DNA of 64,000 nucleotides from Streptomyces asoensis (GCF_016860545.1 NZ_BNEB01000005.1:1178001-1242000), one strand, 5' to 3'. Positions 17,280 through 25,686 are shown, numbered from the stretch's first letter. Numbers and translations are program-made. The notes: a model not told the origin generated them from the letters alone.

Positions 17280-17885
17280 ATGACCACAGCACGGGACCTG
17301 ATGCTCGTCGCGATGGACGTGAAGCCCGTCCGCCCCGTCGGACAGGGCGATCTGTCGCTCGCCCTCGCGGGCGCCGAGGTGATCGATCTCGTCGGCGCCG
17401 GGGCGGTCGCCGTCGACGGCGACCTGATCGTGCCCGGTACGTCTGCGGCCCCCGACGACCCGCTGCTGGCGGACGCCGCGTCGTCGCTCGTGCGGGCGGC
17501 GCCCTACGAGCGGGTGGAGGACTGGCTGTGGCGCCGCGGGCAGGGCCTCGCGGCGGCCTACGCGGCCCGGCTGGAGGCGGACGGGCTTGTGGGACGGTCA
17601 CGCCAGGGCCGGCTGTCCTTCAGGTCCGCGGACACACGGCCGCTCGACTCACCGGCGCGCGGCCGGGCCACCGAGCGCTGGGAGGCGGACGAGCCGGTGC
17701 TCGCCGTGCTGGGTTGGGCCGCCGGACTGCGCGAGGAGCCGGCCGACGCCTTCGCCGGTCCGCCCGGCGACGCGGTCGGGACGGTCCTCGCGGCGGTCGG
17801 TGACGCCGTGACGGAACTGGAGGCGGTGCGGCAGCGCAGGTCCATCGAGGACGCGGCCTTCGACAACATCTGGCGGGCCCCCTGA
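17280..17885 (+). CDS. GPP34 (Golgi phosphoprotein 3-like) family protein
   Basis: A 201-residue GOLPH3/Vps74-like protein. In eukaryotes the family binds phosphatidylinositol-4-phosphate at the Golgi. Streptomycetes hold several copies of unknown role, probably peripheral membrane proteins. The family opening is MTTARDLMLVAMD, with LSLALAGAEVIDLVGAGAVAVDGD and the C-terminal VGTVLAAVGDAVTELEAVRQRR. I choose ATG 17280, preceded by GGAG at 7 nt; the frame is open back to 17076. It converges with the GAF gene of the conservon (16 nt apart). Confidence 0.9.
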   Translation: MTTARDLMLVAMDVKPVRPVGQGDLSLALAGAEVIDLVGAGAVAVDGDLIVPGTSAAPDDPLLADAASSLVRAAPYERVEDWLWRRGQGLAAAYAARLEADGLVGRSRQGRLSFRSADTRPLDSPARGRATERWEADEPVLAVLGWAAGLREEPADAFAGPPGDAVGTVLAAVGDAVTELEAVRQRRSIEDAAFDNIWRAP

Positions 17886-17901
17886 GACGGGTCGGCCGCC
17901 C

Positions 17902-18474
17902 TCAGGGCACGGGGAATCCGCCGGCCTCGTGGCGTTGCAGCCGGCCGGCCAGGTCGGCTGCCGTGGCCTTGATGGTCTCCAGACCGGCCCTGCCCCAGGA
18001 CCGGGGCGTGAGGTCGGCGACGCACACCGTGCCGAGCACCATGCCGCTCGTGTCGACGAGCGGTGCGCCCAGGTAGGAGCGGATGCCGAACTCGTCGACG
18101 ACCGGGTTGCCCGCGAAGCGCGGGTAGTCCGCCACGTCCTCCAGGACCAGTGCCCTGCCCCGTACGACGACATGCGGGCAGTAGCCGTAGTCGCGGGGCA
18201 GCCGGCGGCCCATCTCGGGCTTGCCGCCCCGCGCGGCCGGGCCGCCCTGGGGGGTGTGCAGCCCGGCGAAGAACTGGCGTTGCTCGTCGAGGAAGTTGAC
18301 CATGGCGTAGGGCGCTCCGGCCACCTCGGCGAGGCGGGCCGCGAAGGCGTCCAGGGCGGGCTCCGGCCGGGCGCCCAGACCGAGCCCGCGCAGCCGCCGC
18401 GCACGGGCGGGGGCCTCGCTGTCCTCGGGCGTGAGCAGCAGACGTCCGGCGGGGCGCGGCGGCTCGTAGCTCAT
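17902..18474 (-). CDS. GAF domain protein, last gene of the conservon
   Basis: A 190-residue protein that is essentially one GAF domain (about residues 45-185), a small-molecule or redox-sensing fold. Visible segments are LAEVAGAPYAMVNFLDEQRQ, GYCPHVVVRGRAL, and FGIRSYLGAPLVDTSGMVLGTVCVAD. It has no catalytic output domain and no obvious haem ligand. It lies 61 nt after cvnD on the same strand, with GGAG ahead of ATG 18474. GAF proteins are one of the known fifth members of streptomycete conservons. It may bind a signal and modulate the GTPase or the ATPase, which is inferred. Confidence 0.88.
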   Translation of the reverse strand: MSYEPPRPAGRLLLTPEDSEAPARARRLRGLGLGARPEPALDAFAARLAEVAGAPYAMVNFLDEQRQFFAGLHTPQGGPAARGGKPEMGRRLPRDYGYCPHVVVRGRALVLEDVADYPRFAGNPVVDEFGIRSYLGAPLVDTSGMVLGTVCVADLTPRSWGRAGLETIKATAADLAGRLQRHEAGGFPVP

Positions 18475-18535
18475 GGCCGTGCTCCGTCACGGGGGACGTG
18501 TGTCATGTGCGGCTCCGGGGCGTCGGGGGCGGGGA

Positions 18536-19186
18536 TCACATGTGGGCGCCGCGGCTCGGCTGGGGAGCGGCCGGGGCGTGGGCGATGAGGTGTTTGACGA
18601 GGGTCAGCAGGGTCTGCACCCCGGAGGCCGAGATACGGGCGTCGCAGCGCACGACGGGCACGTCGGGGGCGAGGTCGATGGCGGCCCGCACCTCCTCGGG
18701 GTTGTAGCGGTGGGATCCGTCGAACTCGTTGATGGCGACGATGAAGGCCAGTCCGCGTTCCTCGAAGAAGTCGACGGCCGCGAAGCACTCCTCCAGACGG
18801 CGGGTGTCGGCGAGGACGACGGCGCCGAGGGCGCCCTCGGACAGCTCGTCCCACATGAACCAGAACCGCTCCTGGCCGGGTGTGCCGAACAGGTACAGGA
18901 CGTGGCTCGGATCGAGCGTGATGCGGCCGAAGTCCATCGCGACGGTCGTCTCGACCTTGTTCTCGATGCCGTCGAGGTTGTCGGTCGCGGCGCTGACGGT
19001 GGTGAGGAGTTCCTCCGTGCTGAGCGGCGCGATCTCGCTGACGGCGCCGACGAACGTCGTCTTGCCGACGCCGAAACCCCCCGCGACCAGGATCTTCAGG
19101 GCGGTGGGGAAGGGATCGGCTGCGCCGCCGTCGTAGGGGCCCTGTCCGCCGTACCCGTCGTACTCACAGCTGTCGTCGTAGTCCAT
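18536..19186 (-). CDS. cvnD: conservon small GTPase (CvnD type)
   Basis: A 216-residue Ras-like GTPase of the MglA/CvnD group. P-loop GGFGVGKTT is at 36-43, switch/G3 is YLFGTPGQERFWFMW near 102-116, and the base-recognition segment AINEFDG lies near 150. In G3 the usual DTPGQ aspartate is replaced by GTPGQ, as is common in CvnD. It overlaps cvnC by 23 nt. In conservons the GTPase acts with the roadblock protein and the membrane sensor kinase-like protein to form a complex analogous to eukaryotic receptor-coupled G proteins. Confidence 0.93.
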   Translation of the reverse strand: MDYDDSCEYDGYGGQGPYDGGAADPFPTALKILVAGGFGVGKTTFVGAVSEIAPLSTEELLTTVSAATDNLDGIENKVETTVAMDFGRITLDPSHVLYLFGTPGQERFWFMWDELSEGALGAVVLADTRRLEECFAAVDFFEERGLAFIVAINEFDGSHRYNPEEVRAAIDLAPDVPVVRCDARISASGVQTLLTLVKHLIAHAPAAPQPSRGAHM

Positions 19187-19535
19187 CGAGCACTGCCTCC
19201 AGAAGGGCCCGGTCGGTCGGGATGTGGTGGTACTCGGGGGGCTTGGTGGTCAGCGCCCCGCAGTCGAGGAGGTCCGACAGCAGCACCTTCGTGACGGCTG
19301 CCGGCAGCTTCAGATGGGCCGCGATCTCGGCCACCGACACGGGTGCGCTGGTCAGGTGCAGCGCCGTCGCGTGTTCGGGGCCCAGGTAGCCGAGGGGGGT
19401 CGACCCGGTGGCCATCACCTGTGACATCAGATCGAGGGCGACGCTGGGTCTGGTCCGGCCGTTGCTGACCGTGAAGGGGCGCACCAGCCGTCCGGCCGCG
19501 TCGTCGAGCCAGGGCCCGTCGCCGGCCGCCGCCAC
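19164..19535 (-). CDS. cvnC: conservon DUF742 protein (CvnC type)
   Basis: A DUF742 winged-helix-like protein of about 123 residues. The family core is RLVRPFTVSNGRTRPS, then EHATALHLTSAPVSVAEIAAHLKLP and VLLSDLLDCGALTTKPP. An in-frame extension to 19694 runs inside cvnB and is rejected. I choose GTG 19535, which has GGGG eight bases upstream. TTG 19541 overlaps the cvnB stop but leaves no room for a ribosome-binding site. It links the roadblock protein to the GTPase in the conservon operon; the biochemical role of DUF742 is not known. Confidence 0.88.
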   Translation of the reverse strand: MAAAGDGPWLDDAAGRLVRPFTVSNGRTRPSVALDLMSQVMATGSTPLGYLGPEHATALHLTSAPVSVAEIAAHLKLPAAVTKVLLSDLLDCGALTTKPPEYHHIPTDRALLEAVLDGLRRQL

Positions 19536-19537
19536 CC

Positions 19538-19987
19538 TCAAGGCCCCATCACCGACGGTTGCACGGTGTGCTGCTCCACGGCGTGCTGCCGGGGCGCGGT
19601 CATGAGGTACGGCCGCACGCTCTTGACGAGCATCGCCATCTCGTACCCGAGGACGGCCGCGTCGGCCTCGCGGCCGGCGAGCACCGCGAGGCACGCGCCC
19701 GAGCCGGCGGTGGTGACGAAGAGGAGCGTCGAGTCCAGCTCGACGACGACCTGCCGCACGTCGCCTCCGTCGGCGAACCGCACGCCCGCGCTGCGGCCCA
19801 GGGAGTACAGGCCGGAGGCCAGGGCCGCCATGTGGTCGGCGCTGTCGGGGTCGAGGCCGTGGACCGACTTCACGAGGCCGTCGCAGGAGAGCAGTACCGC
19901 GCTCAGGGTGTGCGGCACGCGCTGCACGAGGCCGCTCATCAGCCAGTCGAGATCGGATACCTGGCCGGTCGGCGCATCGCTCGCCAT
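19538..19987 (-). CDS. cvnB: conservon roadblock/LC7 protein (CvnB type)
   Basis: A 149-residue roadblock/LC7 protein (MglB-like), likely a GTPase-activating or scaffold partner of CvnD. Recognisable parts are LDWLMSGLVQRVPHTLSAVLLS, then DHMAALASGLYSLGRSAGVRF and LLFVTTAGSGACLAVLA. The start is ATG 19987 (MASDAPTGQ). The long open frame to 22348 upstream is arginine-rich shadow sequence. It lies 62 nt after cvnA and is followed 2 nt later by cvnC. Confidence 0.93.
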   Translation of the reverse strand: MASDAPTGQVSDLDWLMSGLVQRVPHTLSAVLLSCDGLVKSVHGLDPDSADHMAALASGLYSLGRSAGVRFADGGDVRQVVVELDSTLLFVTTAGSGACLAVLAGREADAAVLGYEMAMLVKSVRPYLMTAPRQHAVEQHTVQPSVMGP

Positions 19988-20049
19988 GGTGGATCGACTC
20001 CTTGGGGTACGAAGGTCTACGGGAGCGCTGGGGGTGGGGGTGACCGTGC

Positions 20050-22566
20050 TCATCCGGCCGGTGCGCTCCCGTCGTGCCGGGCGGTGGATCGGTCGGGACC
20101 GGGCAGGTCCAGCCCGTCGCGCGTGCCGTACGCCTCGGGCGGCGCGGCGGCGTGCGCGGGGTGGGCCTGCGCTATCGGGGAGGGGTGCGGCGGCCGCGGT
20201 CGTGCGCCGGTCCCGTGGCCCTCGTCGTACGCCGGGCGGGCGGGCTCGGCGAGCAGGACGTCGAGGGGGGCGGGCGGCCGGAACGCGGCCCGGTCCGCTG
20301 CGTCCGCCTCCAGGCTCTGCTGGGCCTCGGCGAGGCCCACGCCGCGCTGGAAGGCCGCCATGAGGCCGGGGTCGTGGCCCACCGGCTGATCGGTGTCCGG
20401 GCGCGGGGCCGGGCCGCCGCGCAACTGGGGCACGATGTGCTCCTGGGCGCGTCGGCGGGGCAGCTGGGGCTTGCCCATCGTGCCGCGCACGGTGCCGACG
20501 CGGGGGGTGGGGGCGAGGCCCGCGTTCCCTTCGACGACGGGGCGGTCGTCGCGCCGGATGCCGGGCACGGCCTCGGCCGGATTGGGCCGTGCCGCGCGGG
20601 CCCCGCGAACGGGCAGCGGCGCGGGCGCGCCCTGCCCGACGGACCCCGCCGTCCCCACGGCCCCCGTCGGCCCCGCGCCGGGCTCGTGCGCCGCCTCCGT
20701 CCCCGGTGCCGGTGCGTACCCCTGCTCCGCGGCGGGCTGCGCGTGCACCGGACCCGAGCCGGTGACGCCCGGCCCGTCCGGCAGCCCCACGACCCCACCG
20801 GGCGCCGTTCCGCCCTCCCCCAGCCCCTGGAACGACCGCCCGACCCCGTCGGAGCCGTCCCCAGTGACGAACGCCCGGCCCGCGCCGTCCGTGCCCTGCC
20901 CGGCGAGGAACGAGCGCCCGGCACCGTCGTAGCTGTCCCCCGTGACGAACGCCCGGCCCGCGCCATCGGAGCCGTCCGCGGCAACGAACGCCCGGCCCGC
21001 GCCGGCCGTCCCCTGCCCGGCGACGAACGAGTGCCCGGCGCCGTCGGAGCCGTCCCCCGGGACGAACGACCTGCCCGCGCCGTCCGTGCCCTGGCCAGGG
21101 GCGTACGACCTGCCCGCGCCGTCCGTTTCTCCCGTGAGGGGCGGGGCCGGTGAGGGATCCGGGGGCGCCGGTGCGGTCGTCGCGCCGGTGGGGTAGCGCG
21201 GGGCGGGTGGCCGGGCCGGGCCCGTTGACCCGGTGGTCCGGGGTCGCGGGGCGGGCGGCAGGGGCGGGCGCCCGGGCTGCGCCGGGGGCGTGGCCTGCGC
21301 GAGGGGCAGGCCACCGACGTCGGTCCCGGGGCCGCGCGGTGCCGCCCCGAGGACACCCGGCGCGGAGCCCAGCAGTGCCTGCGGCACGACGAGCACGGCC
21401 TGGACGCCGCCGTAGATGTTGCCCTGGAGACGGACCCGGATGCCGTGCCGCCGGGCGAGCTGGGAGACGACGAAGAGCCCGATGCGCCCGTCGGCGAGCA
21501 GCCGTCCGACGTTGACCTGGTCGGGGTCGGCGAGCAGCGCGTTCATCCGGCTCTGCTCCTCGGCGGGCATGCCGAGGCCCCGGTCCTCGACCTCGACGGC
21601 GAGCCCGGAGGTGACGAGGTTGGCGCGCATCAGCACCTGGGTGTGCGGGGCGGAGAACACCGTGGCGTTCTCGACGAGCTCCGCGAGCAGGTGGATGACG
21701 TCGGCGACGGCATGACCGCGCAGTTCGCCGTCGACCGGCGGGACGAGCTTCACCCGCGAGTACTGCTCCACCTCGGCGATGGCGGAGCGCAGCACCTCCG
21801 TCATGGAGACCGGGTTGCTCCACTGCCGCCGCGAGACGGCCCCGCCGAGGACGGCGAGGTTCTCCGCGTGGCGGCGGATGCGGGTGGCGAGGTGGTCGAC
21901 GTGGAAGAGCCCCTTGAGCAGGTCGGGGTCCTCGATCGCGTTCTCCAGCTCGTCGAGGATGGAGATCTCGCGGTGCACCAGGGACTGAAGGCGCCGTGCG
22001 AGGTTGACGAACACCTCCAGCTTCTGTTCGCTGCCGGCCTGGCTGGACAGCTGTGCGGCCTGGACCACGGCGGTGACGGCCCCCTCGCGGGCCCGTGCGA
22101 GGTCGGCGGCGAGCAGCTCGAAGTCGTCCGCGTCGCCGGGCGGCCCGCCGCGCGAGCTGCGCTGGGGCGGGACCTCGCCCCGGCGCAGCGCCTCGACGGC
22201 GGCGCGCAGGTCGGCCTCGCCGCGCACGCTGCCGCGGCGCAGGGCGGCGAGACGGTCGCCGACCGAGCGGGCGGCACGGTCGGCGGCCACGGCGGCGATC
22301 ACGATGCCGACGCCGGTGACCGCGACCCCGCCGGCCAGGACCGCCCACAGGACCGGACCGGGGCGGACGCCGGTGGAGCGCACGGTGAACAGGACCACCG
22401 CGCAGGCGCTGAGGGCGACCGCGATCGGCGGGAGCACGGCGAGCCTCAGCAACTGGGGCCGTATGTGTGTCTCGGCCGCCGCCGGTGCCGGGCGGGCGAC
22501 CGGGCGCCCGTGCCGCCCGCCCTCACGGCGGTCTGCGCGTGCGGCTGGTGCGCGGAGGTGAGACAT
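20050..22566 (-). CDS. cvnA: conservon sensor histidine-kinase-like protein (CvnA type) with 13-residue repeats
   Basis: An 838-residue membrane protein. Two helices near residues 38-64 and 72-97 (LAVLPPIAVALSACAVVLF and WAVLAGGVAVTGVGIVIAA) precede a cytoplasmic helical linker. A GHKL ATPase domain follows with N-box HLLAELVENATVF, G1 DRGLGMP and G2 RIGLFVVSQLARRHGI. The linker region carries RRLQSLVHREISILDELE in place of a canonical H-box. The last 400 residues are proline- and glycine-rich. Within them, residues about 480-580 are eight tandem 13-residue units (consensus DGAGRxFVxGxGx). It is first in the conservon operon and the probable signal-input protein. The repeat is the odd part; most CvnA tails are merely Pro-rich. 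Confidence 0.92.
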   Translation of the reverse strand: MSHLRAPAARADRREGGRHGRPVARPAPAAAETHIRPQLLRLAVLPPIAVALSACAVVLFTVRSTGVRPGPVLWAVLAGGVAVTGVGIVIAAVAADRAARSVGDRLAALRRGSVRGEADLRAAVEALRRGEVPPQRSSRGGPPGDADDFELLAADLARAREGAVTAVVQAAQLSSQAGSEQKLEVFVNLARRLQSLVHREISILDELENAIEDPDLLKGLFHVDHLATRIRRHAENLAVLGGAVSRRQWSNPVSMTEVLRSAIAEVEQYSRVKLVPPVDGELRGHAVADVIHLLAELVENATVFSAPHTQVLMRANLVTSGLAVEVEDRGLGMPAEEQSRMNALLADPDQVNVGRLLADGRIGLFVVSQLARRHGIRVRLQGNIYGGVQAVLVVPQALLGSAPGVLGAAPRGPGTDVGGLPLAQATPPAQPGRPPLPPAPRPRTTGSTGPARPPAPRYPTGATTAPAPPDPSPAPPLTGETDGAGRSYAPGQGTDGAGRSFVPGDGSDGAGHSFVAGQGTAGAGRAFVAADGSDGAGRAFVTGDSYDGAGRSFLAGQGTDGAGRAFVTGDGSDGVGRSFQGLGEGGTAPGGVVGLPDGPGVTGSGPVHAQPAAEQGYAPAPGTEAAHEPGAGPTGAVGTAGSVGQGAPAPLPVRGARAARPNPAEAVPGIRRDDRPVVEGNAGLAPTPRVGTVRGTMGKPQLPRRRAQEHIVPQLRGGPAPRPDTDQPVGHDPGLMAAFQRGVGLAEAQQSLEADAADRAAFRPPAPLDVLLAEPARPAYDEGHGTGARPRPPHPSPIAQAHPAHAAAPPEAYGTRDGLDLPGPDRSTARHDGSAPAG
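20818..21129 (-). repeat. eight 39-bp tandem repeats inside cvnA
   Basis: In-frame tandem array encoding eight diverged 13-residue units such as TDGAGRSYAPGQG, TDGAGRSFVPGDG, SDGAGHSFVAGQG and TDGAGRAFVTGDG. The units keep length and frame exactly while varying at the serine/alanine and threonine/valine positions, so the protein repeat appears to be maintained. Confidence 0.85.
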
Positions 22567-22820
22567 CGGTGTCCTCGTACTGGTCCGTCGAGCCTGGCTG
22601 TCGGTCGGGAGAGCCCAAGAATTCGGCCCGGTGTCGCCCGACGGCCACTCACAGTAGTCGGCAACGCATCAGGTGCGGTGGGCAGTTGACAAAGTCCCCC
22701 GGCGAGCGTCCCGCTCTGGTATGACGCTTCGCACGGCAGAGCGATATGCGGGGGCCACGACGAAGGCAACTCGGAAAGTACTCGATCGGACCTGGTCGAA
22801 GCCGGTCCGGAAACGACGAA
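22567..22820. other. cvnA upstream region
   Basis: About 250 bp between the cvnA start and the next terminator. It must hold the conservon promoter, but I see no clear -10/-35 pair. There is no convincing reading frame; the longest frames on either strand lack family features. Confidence 0.4.
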
Positions 22821-22853
22821 GCGGGCCGGGGAGCTTTTCACTCCCCGACCCGC
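22821..22853 (-). terminator. terminator of the metallo-hydrolase gene
   Basis: On the minus strand the stem GCGGGTCGGGGAG/CTCCCCGGCCCGC (13 bp, one G-U pair) encloses loop TGAAAAG. It is followed directly by TTCGTCGTTTCCGG. It lies 25 nt downstream of the stop at 22878. Confidence 0.88.
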
Positions 22854-22877
22854 ACGGTCGCCCCGTCGCCGTCCGGC

Positions 22878-24107
22878 TCAGCCCGCCGGAATCGCCTCCG
22901 GGGCCTCGCCGCCCTCGACGGCTCCCCGGCTGTCGTCACTCTCGGTATCGGCTTTGGCCTTTGTTGCCGGCTCGACCGGGGGGCGCCAGCCGGCCGCCGG
23001 GGCGAGCGCCACGTCCCGCCACCACGGCTGGTCCGGGAACGTCTCGGCGGTGGGCTCGAAGGGCTCGCCCGGACGGGGCAGGGCGGCCCGCGCCCCGGCC
23101 GCGCGCGCGGCGGCCAGGGTGCCCTCGCCGGGGTCGGTCCACGCGTGCGTGGCGAGGTTGAAGGTGGCCCAGTGGATGGGCAGCATCACTCCGCCGGTGC
23201 CGCCCTGAAGGTCCAGGTGGGCGCGCATGCCTTCCTCGGGAGTCATGTGGATGTCGGGCCAGAAGTCCGAGTAGGCGCCGATCTGGATCATGGTGGCGTC
23301 GAACGGCCCGTGCTGGGCGCCGATCTCCTCGAACCCGTCGAAGTAGCCGGTGTCACCGCTGTGGTAGATCCGGTGGTCCTCGCCCTCGACCACCCAGGAG
23401 GCCCACAGGGTGTGCTGGGTGTTGCGCAGCCCGCGTCCGCAGAAGTGACGGGCCGGGGTGGCGGTCAGGGTGAGCCCGCCGATCTTCGTCGCCTCGTGCC
23501 AGTCCAGCTCGCGCAGCCGGTCGGCGGACACGCCCCAGTGCTCGAGGTGGGCGCCGACGCCGAGCGGCACCGCGAAGAGCGTGTCCGTGCCGGCCAGCGC
23601 CTTGATCGTGGGCAGGTCGAGGTGGTCGTAGTGGTCGTGGGAGATGACGACCACGTCGACCGGGCCGAGCGCGGCCAGCGGCAGCGGCACCGGGTGCAGC
23701 CTCTTGGGCCCCGCGAAGGAGAAGGGCGAGCAGCGCTCCCCCCAGACGGGGTCGAACAGGACGCGCCGTCCGTCGATCTCGGCGAGCACGCTGGAGTGCC
23801 CCATCCAGGTCAGCCGCAGCCCGGAGGCCGGGGGCGCGGCGAGGTCGGCGAGGGTGGTGGGGTGCACCGGCACGGTCCCCGCGGGGGCGCGGCGGGGGCG
23901 TTCCTCCTTGTCGAAGAAGACCTTGGCGAAGTCGAGCGTCGAGCCCGAGGGACGGGTGCGCGCCGGGCCGCCGGGGTTCTGGAAGACCCCGTCCTTGAAG
24001 TGGGGCGATCTGCGGATGCGCGCGAGGCGCTCACCGCTCGGATCCGCGCCGAAGGCCGCGGGCTGTAGAGCGCGGAGCCCGGAGCTCAGGGAACGGAAAC
24101 CGGACAC
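22878..24107 (-). CDS. MBL-fold metallo-hydrolase (UlaG/NAPE-PLD-like)
   Basis: A 409-residue metallo-beta-lactamase-fold hydrolase. The zinc motif is SHDHYDHLDLPT, with GHSSVLAEIDGRRVLFDPVW upstream and YHSGDTGYFDGFEEIGAQ and PIHWATFNLATHAW downstream supplying the remaining ligands. This arrangement resembles NAPE-phospholipase D and the RomA/UlaG group, which cleave phosphodiesters or lactones. An N-terminal basic segment (RSLSSGLRAL) may associate with membrane but is not a signal peptide. The start GTG 24107 has GGAGG 4 nt upstream. It is divergent from the dehydrogenase gene, sharing a gap with a perfect palindrome. Confidence 0.88.
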   Translation of the reverse strand: MSGFRSLSSGLRALQPAAFGADPSGERLARIRRSPHFKDGVFQNPGGPARTRPSGSTLDFAKVFFDKEERPRRAPAGTVPVHPTTLADLAAPPASGLRLTWMGHSSVLAEIDGRRVLFDPVWGERCSPFSFAGPKRLHPVPLPLAALGPVDVVVISHDHYDHLDLPTIKALAGTDTLFAVPLGVGAHLEHWGVSADRLRELDWHEATKIGGLTLTATPARHFCGRGLRNTQHTLWASWVVEGEDHRIYHSGDTGYFDGFEEIGAQHGPFDATMIQIGAYSDFWPDIHMTPEEGMRAHLDLQGGTGGVMLPIHWATFNLATHAWTDPGEGTLAAARAAGARAALPRPGEPFEPTAETFPDQPWWRDVALAPAAGWRPPVEPATKAKADTESDDSRGAVEGGEAPEAIPAG

Positions 24108-24224
24108 GGTACCTCCAGGTGGAGTCGCTGAGGCATTCCATTATGGTCGCCCCCGCCGACGGCGCCCGGGTCACCCCGGTCACATCCGCGCGCAGGGACC
24201 CTTTGACACGGTGCCGTCCGCCTT

Positions 24225-24252
24225 CCGATACTGACCAACCGTTCAGTATCGG
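24225..24252. promoter_or_regulatory. 28-bp palindrome between the MBL and dehydrogenase genes
   Basis: Perfect 10-bp arms CCGATACTGA and TCAGTATCGG around an 8-bp spacer, 46 bp upstream of the dehydrogenase ATG. Size and symmetry fit a TetR-family dimer operator, and a TetR gene follows the dehydrogenase. It could serve the divergent MBL gene as well. Confidence 0.72.
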
Positions 24253-24298
24253 TGGGGTTCCGCCGCCGTGCACCCCGCCCGCCGGTCGAGGAGTCCGT

Positions 24299-25534
24299 AT
24301 GACCGCCCCCTTCCTGTCGCTCACCTGGACCGACCACGTCACCGGGCGCCAGGGCCATCTGGTCGTCGACGCCCTGGTGCGCGGGGTGTGCAGCGGCGGG
24401 CTGCGGATGCGGGCGGGCTGCACCCTGGAGGAGGTGACCGGGCTCGCGCGCGGCATGAGCCTCAAGGAGGCGCTGCACTACGACCCCGAGGCCCGCTACG
24501 TGCCCCTGGGCGGCGCCAAGGGCGGTATCGACTGTGATCCCCGGGATCCGGAGGCGTACGGACTGCTGGTGCGGTACCTGCGGGCGGTACGGCCGTACGT
24601 GGAGAGCTGCTGGACCACGGGCGAGGACCTGGGGTTGTCCCAGGACCTGGTGGACCGGGCGGCCGCGGAGGCGGGGCTGGTGTCGACCGTGCAGGCGGTC
24701 TACCCGCTGCTGGAGGACGAGCCGGCCGCCCGGGCCCGGCTCGCGGCCGCCTTCACGATCGAGGTGGACGGCATCGGCCTGGACGAGCTGGTCGGGGGCT
24801 GCGGGGTCGCCGAGTCGGTCCTGGCCGCGCTGGACCGGGCCGGGGTCCCGCACGCCGGGACGCGGGTCGCCGTCCAGGGGTTCGGCACCATGGGCGGGGC
24901 GACGGCGAGGTTCCTCACGCGCGCGGGGCTGACGGTCGTGGCCGTCGCCGACGTCAAGGGCACGATCGCCTGCCCGTCCGGGCTCGACGTGGAGGCGCTG
25001 CTGGCCGCGCGCGACGCCCACGGCACCGTGGACCGCGCCGCCCTGCGCCCCGGGGACGTGGAGCTGCCGGGCGACGCCTGGCTGTCGGTGGCGGCCGAGG
25101 TGCTGGTGCCGGCCGCGGTGTCGTACGCCATCGGGGTCGAGGAGCAGGCGCGGATCGGCGCCCGGTGGATCGCCGAGGCGGCCAACATGCCCGTCCTGCC
25201 GGAGGCGGAGGAACTGCTGCACGCGCGCGGGGTGACCGTGCTGCCGGACGTCGTCGTCAACTCCGGGACGAACGCCTGGTGGTGGTGGACGCTCTTCGGC
25301 GACATCGGGGCCGACGCGCAGGAGGCGTTCACGCACACCCGCCGTTCGATGCGCGCCCTGGTGGAGCTGGTGCTCGCGCGCGCGCAGGCGGACGGGACGA
25401 CCCCCCGGACCGCCGCGCACGCCGTAGCCGCCGCCCGGCTGCCGGTGATCGCGCAACGGTTCGGCCGCCACCGGCCCGCTCCCCGGGGGACAGCAGTGCG
25501 CGAGGGCGCGGTGGAGGCGGAGCCCGGCTCGTGA
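24299..25534 (+). CDS. Glu/Leu/Phe/Val-type amino-acid dehydrogenase
   Basis: A 411-residue oxidative deaminase. The catalytic lysine lies in VPLGGAKGGID near residue 80. The substrate-binding N-terminal domain includes SGGLRMRAGCTLEEV, and the NAD(P) loop is AVQGFGTMGGATARF near 196-210. VLPDVVVNSGTNAWWWW is the family C-terminal segment with an unusual run of tryptophans. The start ATG 24299 has GAGGAG upstream; the frame extends to 24119 but would engulf the palindrome. It is shorter than classical GDH and could be a leucine/valine-type enzyme. The TetR gene after it and the palindrome before it suggest inducible catabolism. Confidence 0.88.
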   Translation: MTAPFLSLTWTDHVTGRQGHLVVDALVRGVCSGGLRMRAGCTLEEVTGLARGMSLKEALHYDPEARYVPLGGAKGGIDCDPRDPEAYGLLVRYLRAVRPYVESCWTTGEDLGLSQDLVDRAAAEAGLVSTVQAVYPLLEDEPAARARLAAAFTIEVDGIGLDELVGGCGVAESVLAALDRAGVPHAGTRVAVQGFGTMGGATARFLTRAGLTVVAVADVKGTIACPSGLDVEALLAARDAHGTVDRAALRPGDVELPGDAWLSVAAEVLVPAAVSYAIGVEEQARIGARWIAEAANMPVLPEAEELLHARGVTVLPDVVVNSGTNAWWWWTLFGDIGADAQEAFTHTRRSMRALVELVLARAQADGTTPRTAAHAVAAARLPVIAQRFGRHRPAPRGTAVREGAVEAEPGS

Positions 25535-25612
25535 CACGCGTGCGTGTCGCCAGGGGCGCACCGGCCTGGCCCCGCCCTCTCGTCCGGTCCGGGCTCGTGA
25601 CACGCGCGCGTG
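25526..25612. repeat. 21-bp direct repeat flanking the dehydrogenase-TetR gap
   Basis: GGCTCGTGACACGCGTGCGTG begins at 25526 and a copy with one mismatch begins at 25592. The first copy overlaps the dehydrogenase stop codon and contains an internal palindrome (GACACGC-GT-GCGTGTC, 25533-25548). The second keeps only one good arm. The possible role is an operator for the downstream TetR gene or an attenuating hairpin. Confidence 0.5.
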
Positions 25613-25686
25613 CGGGGCGGCATGACGGGCCGCCGGGCGCACGGGCCGGTCCGCCGGTGGCCGGGGGGACGGATTAGGGTGACGTC

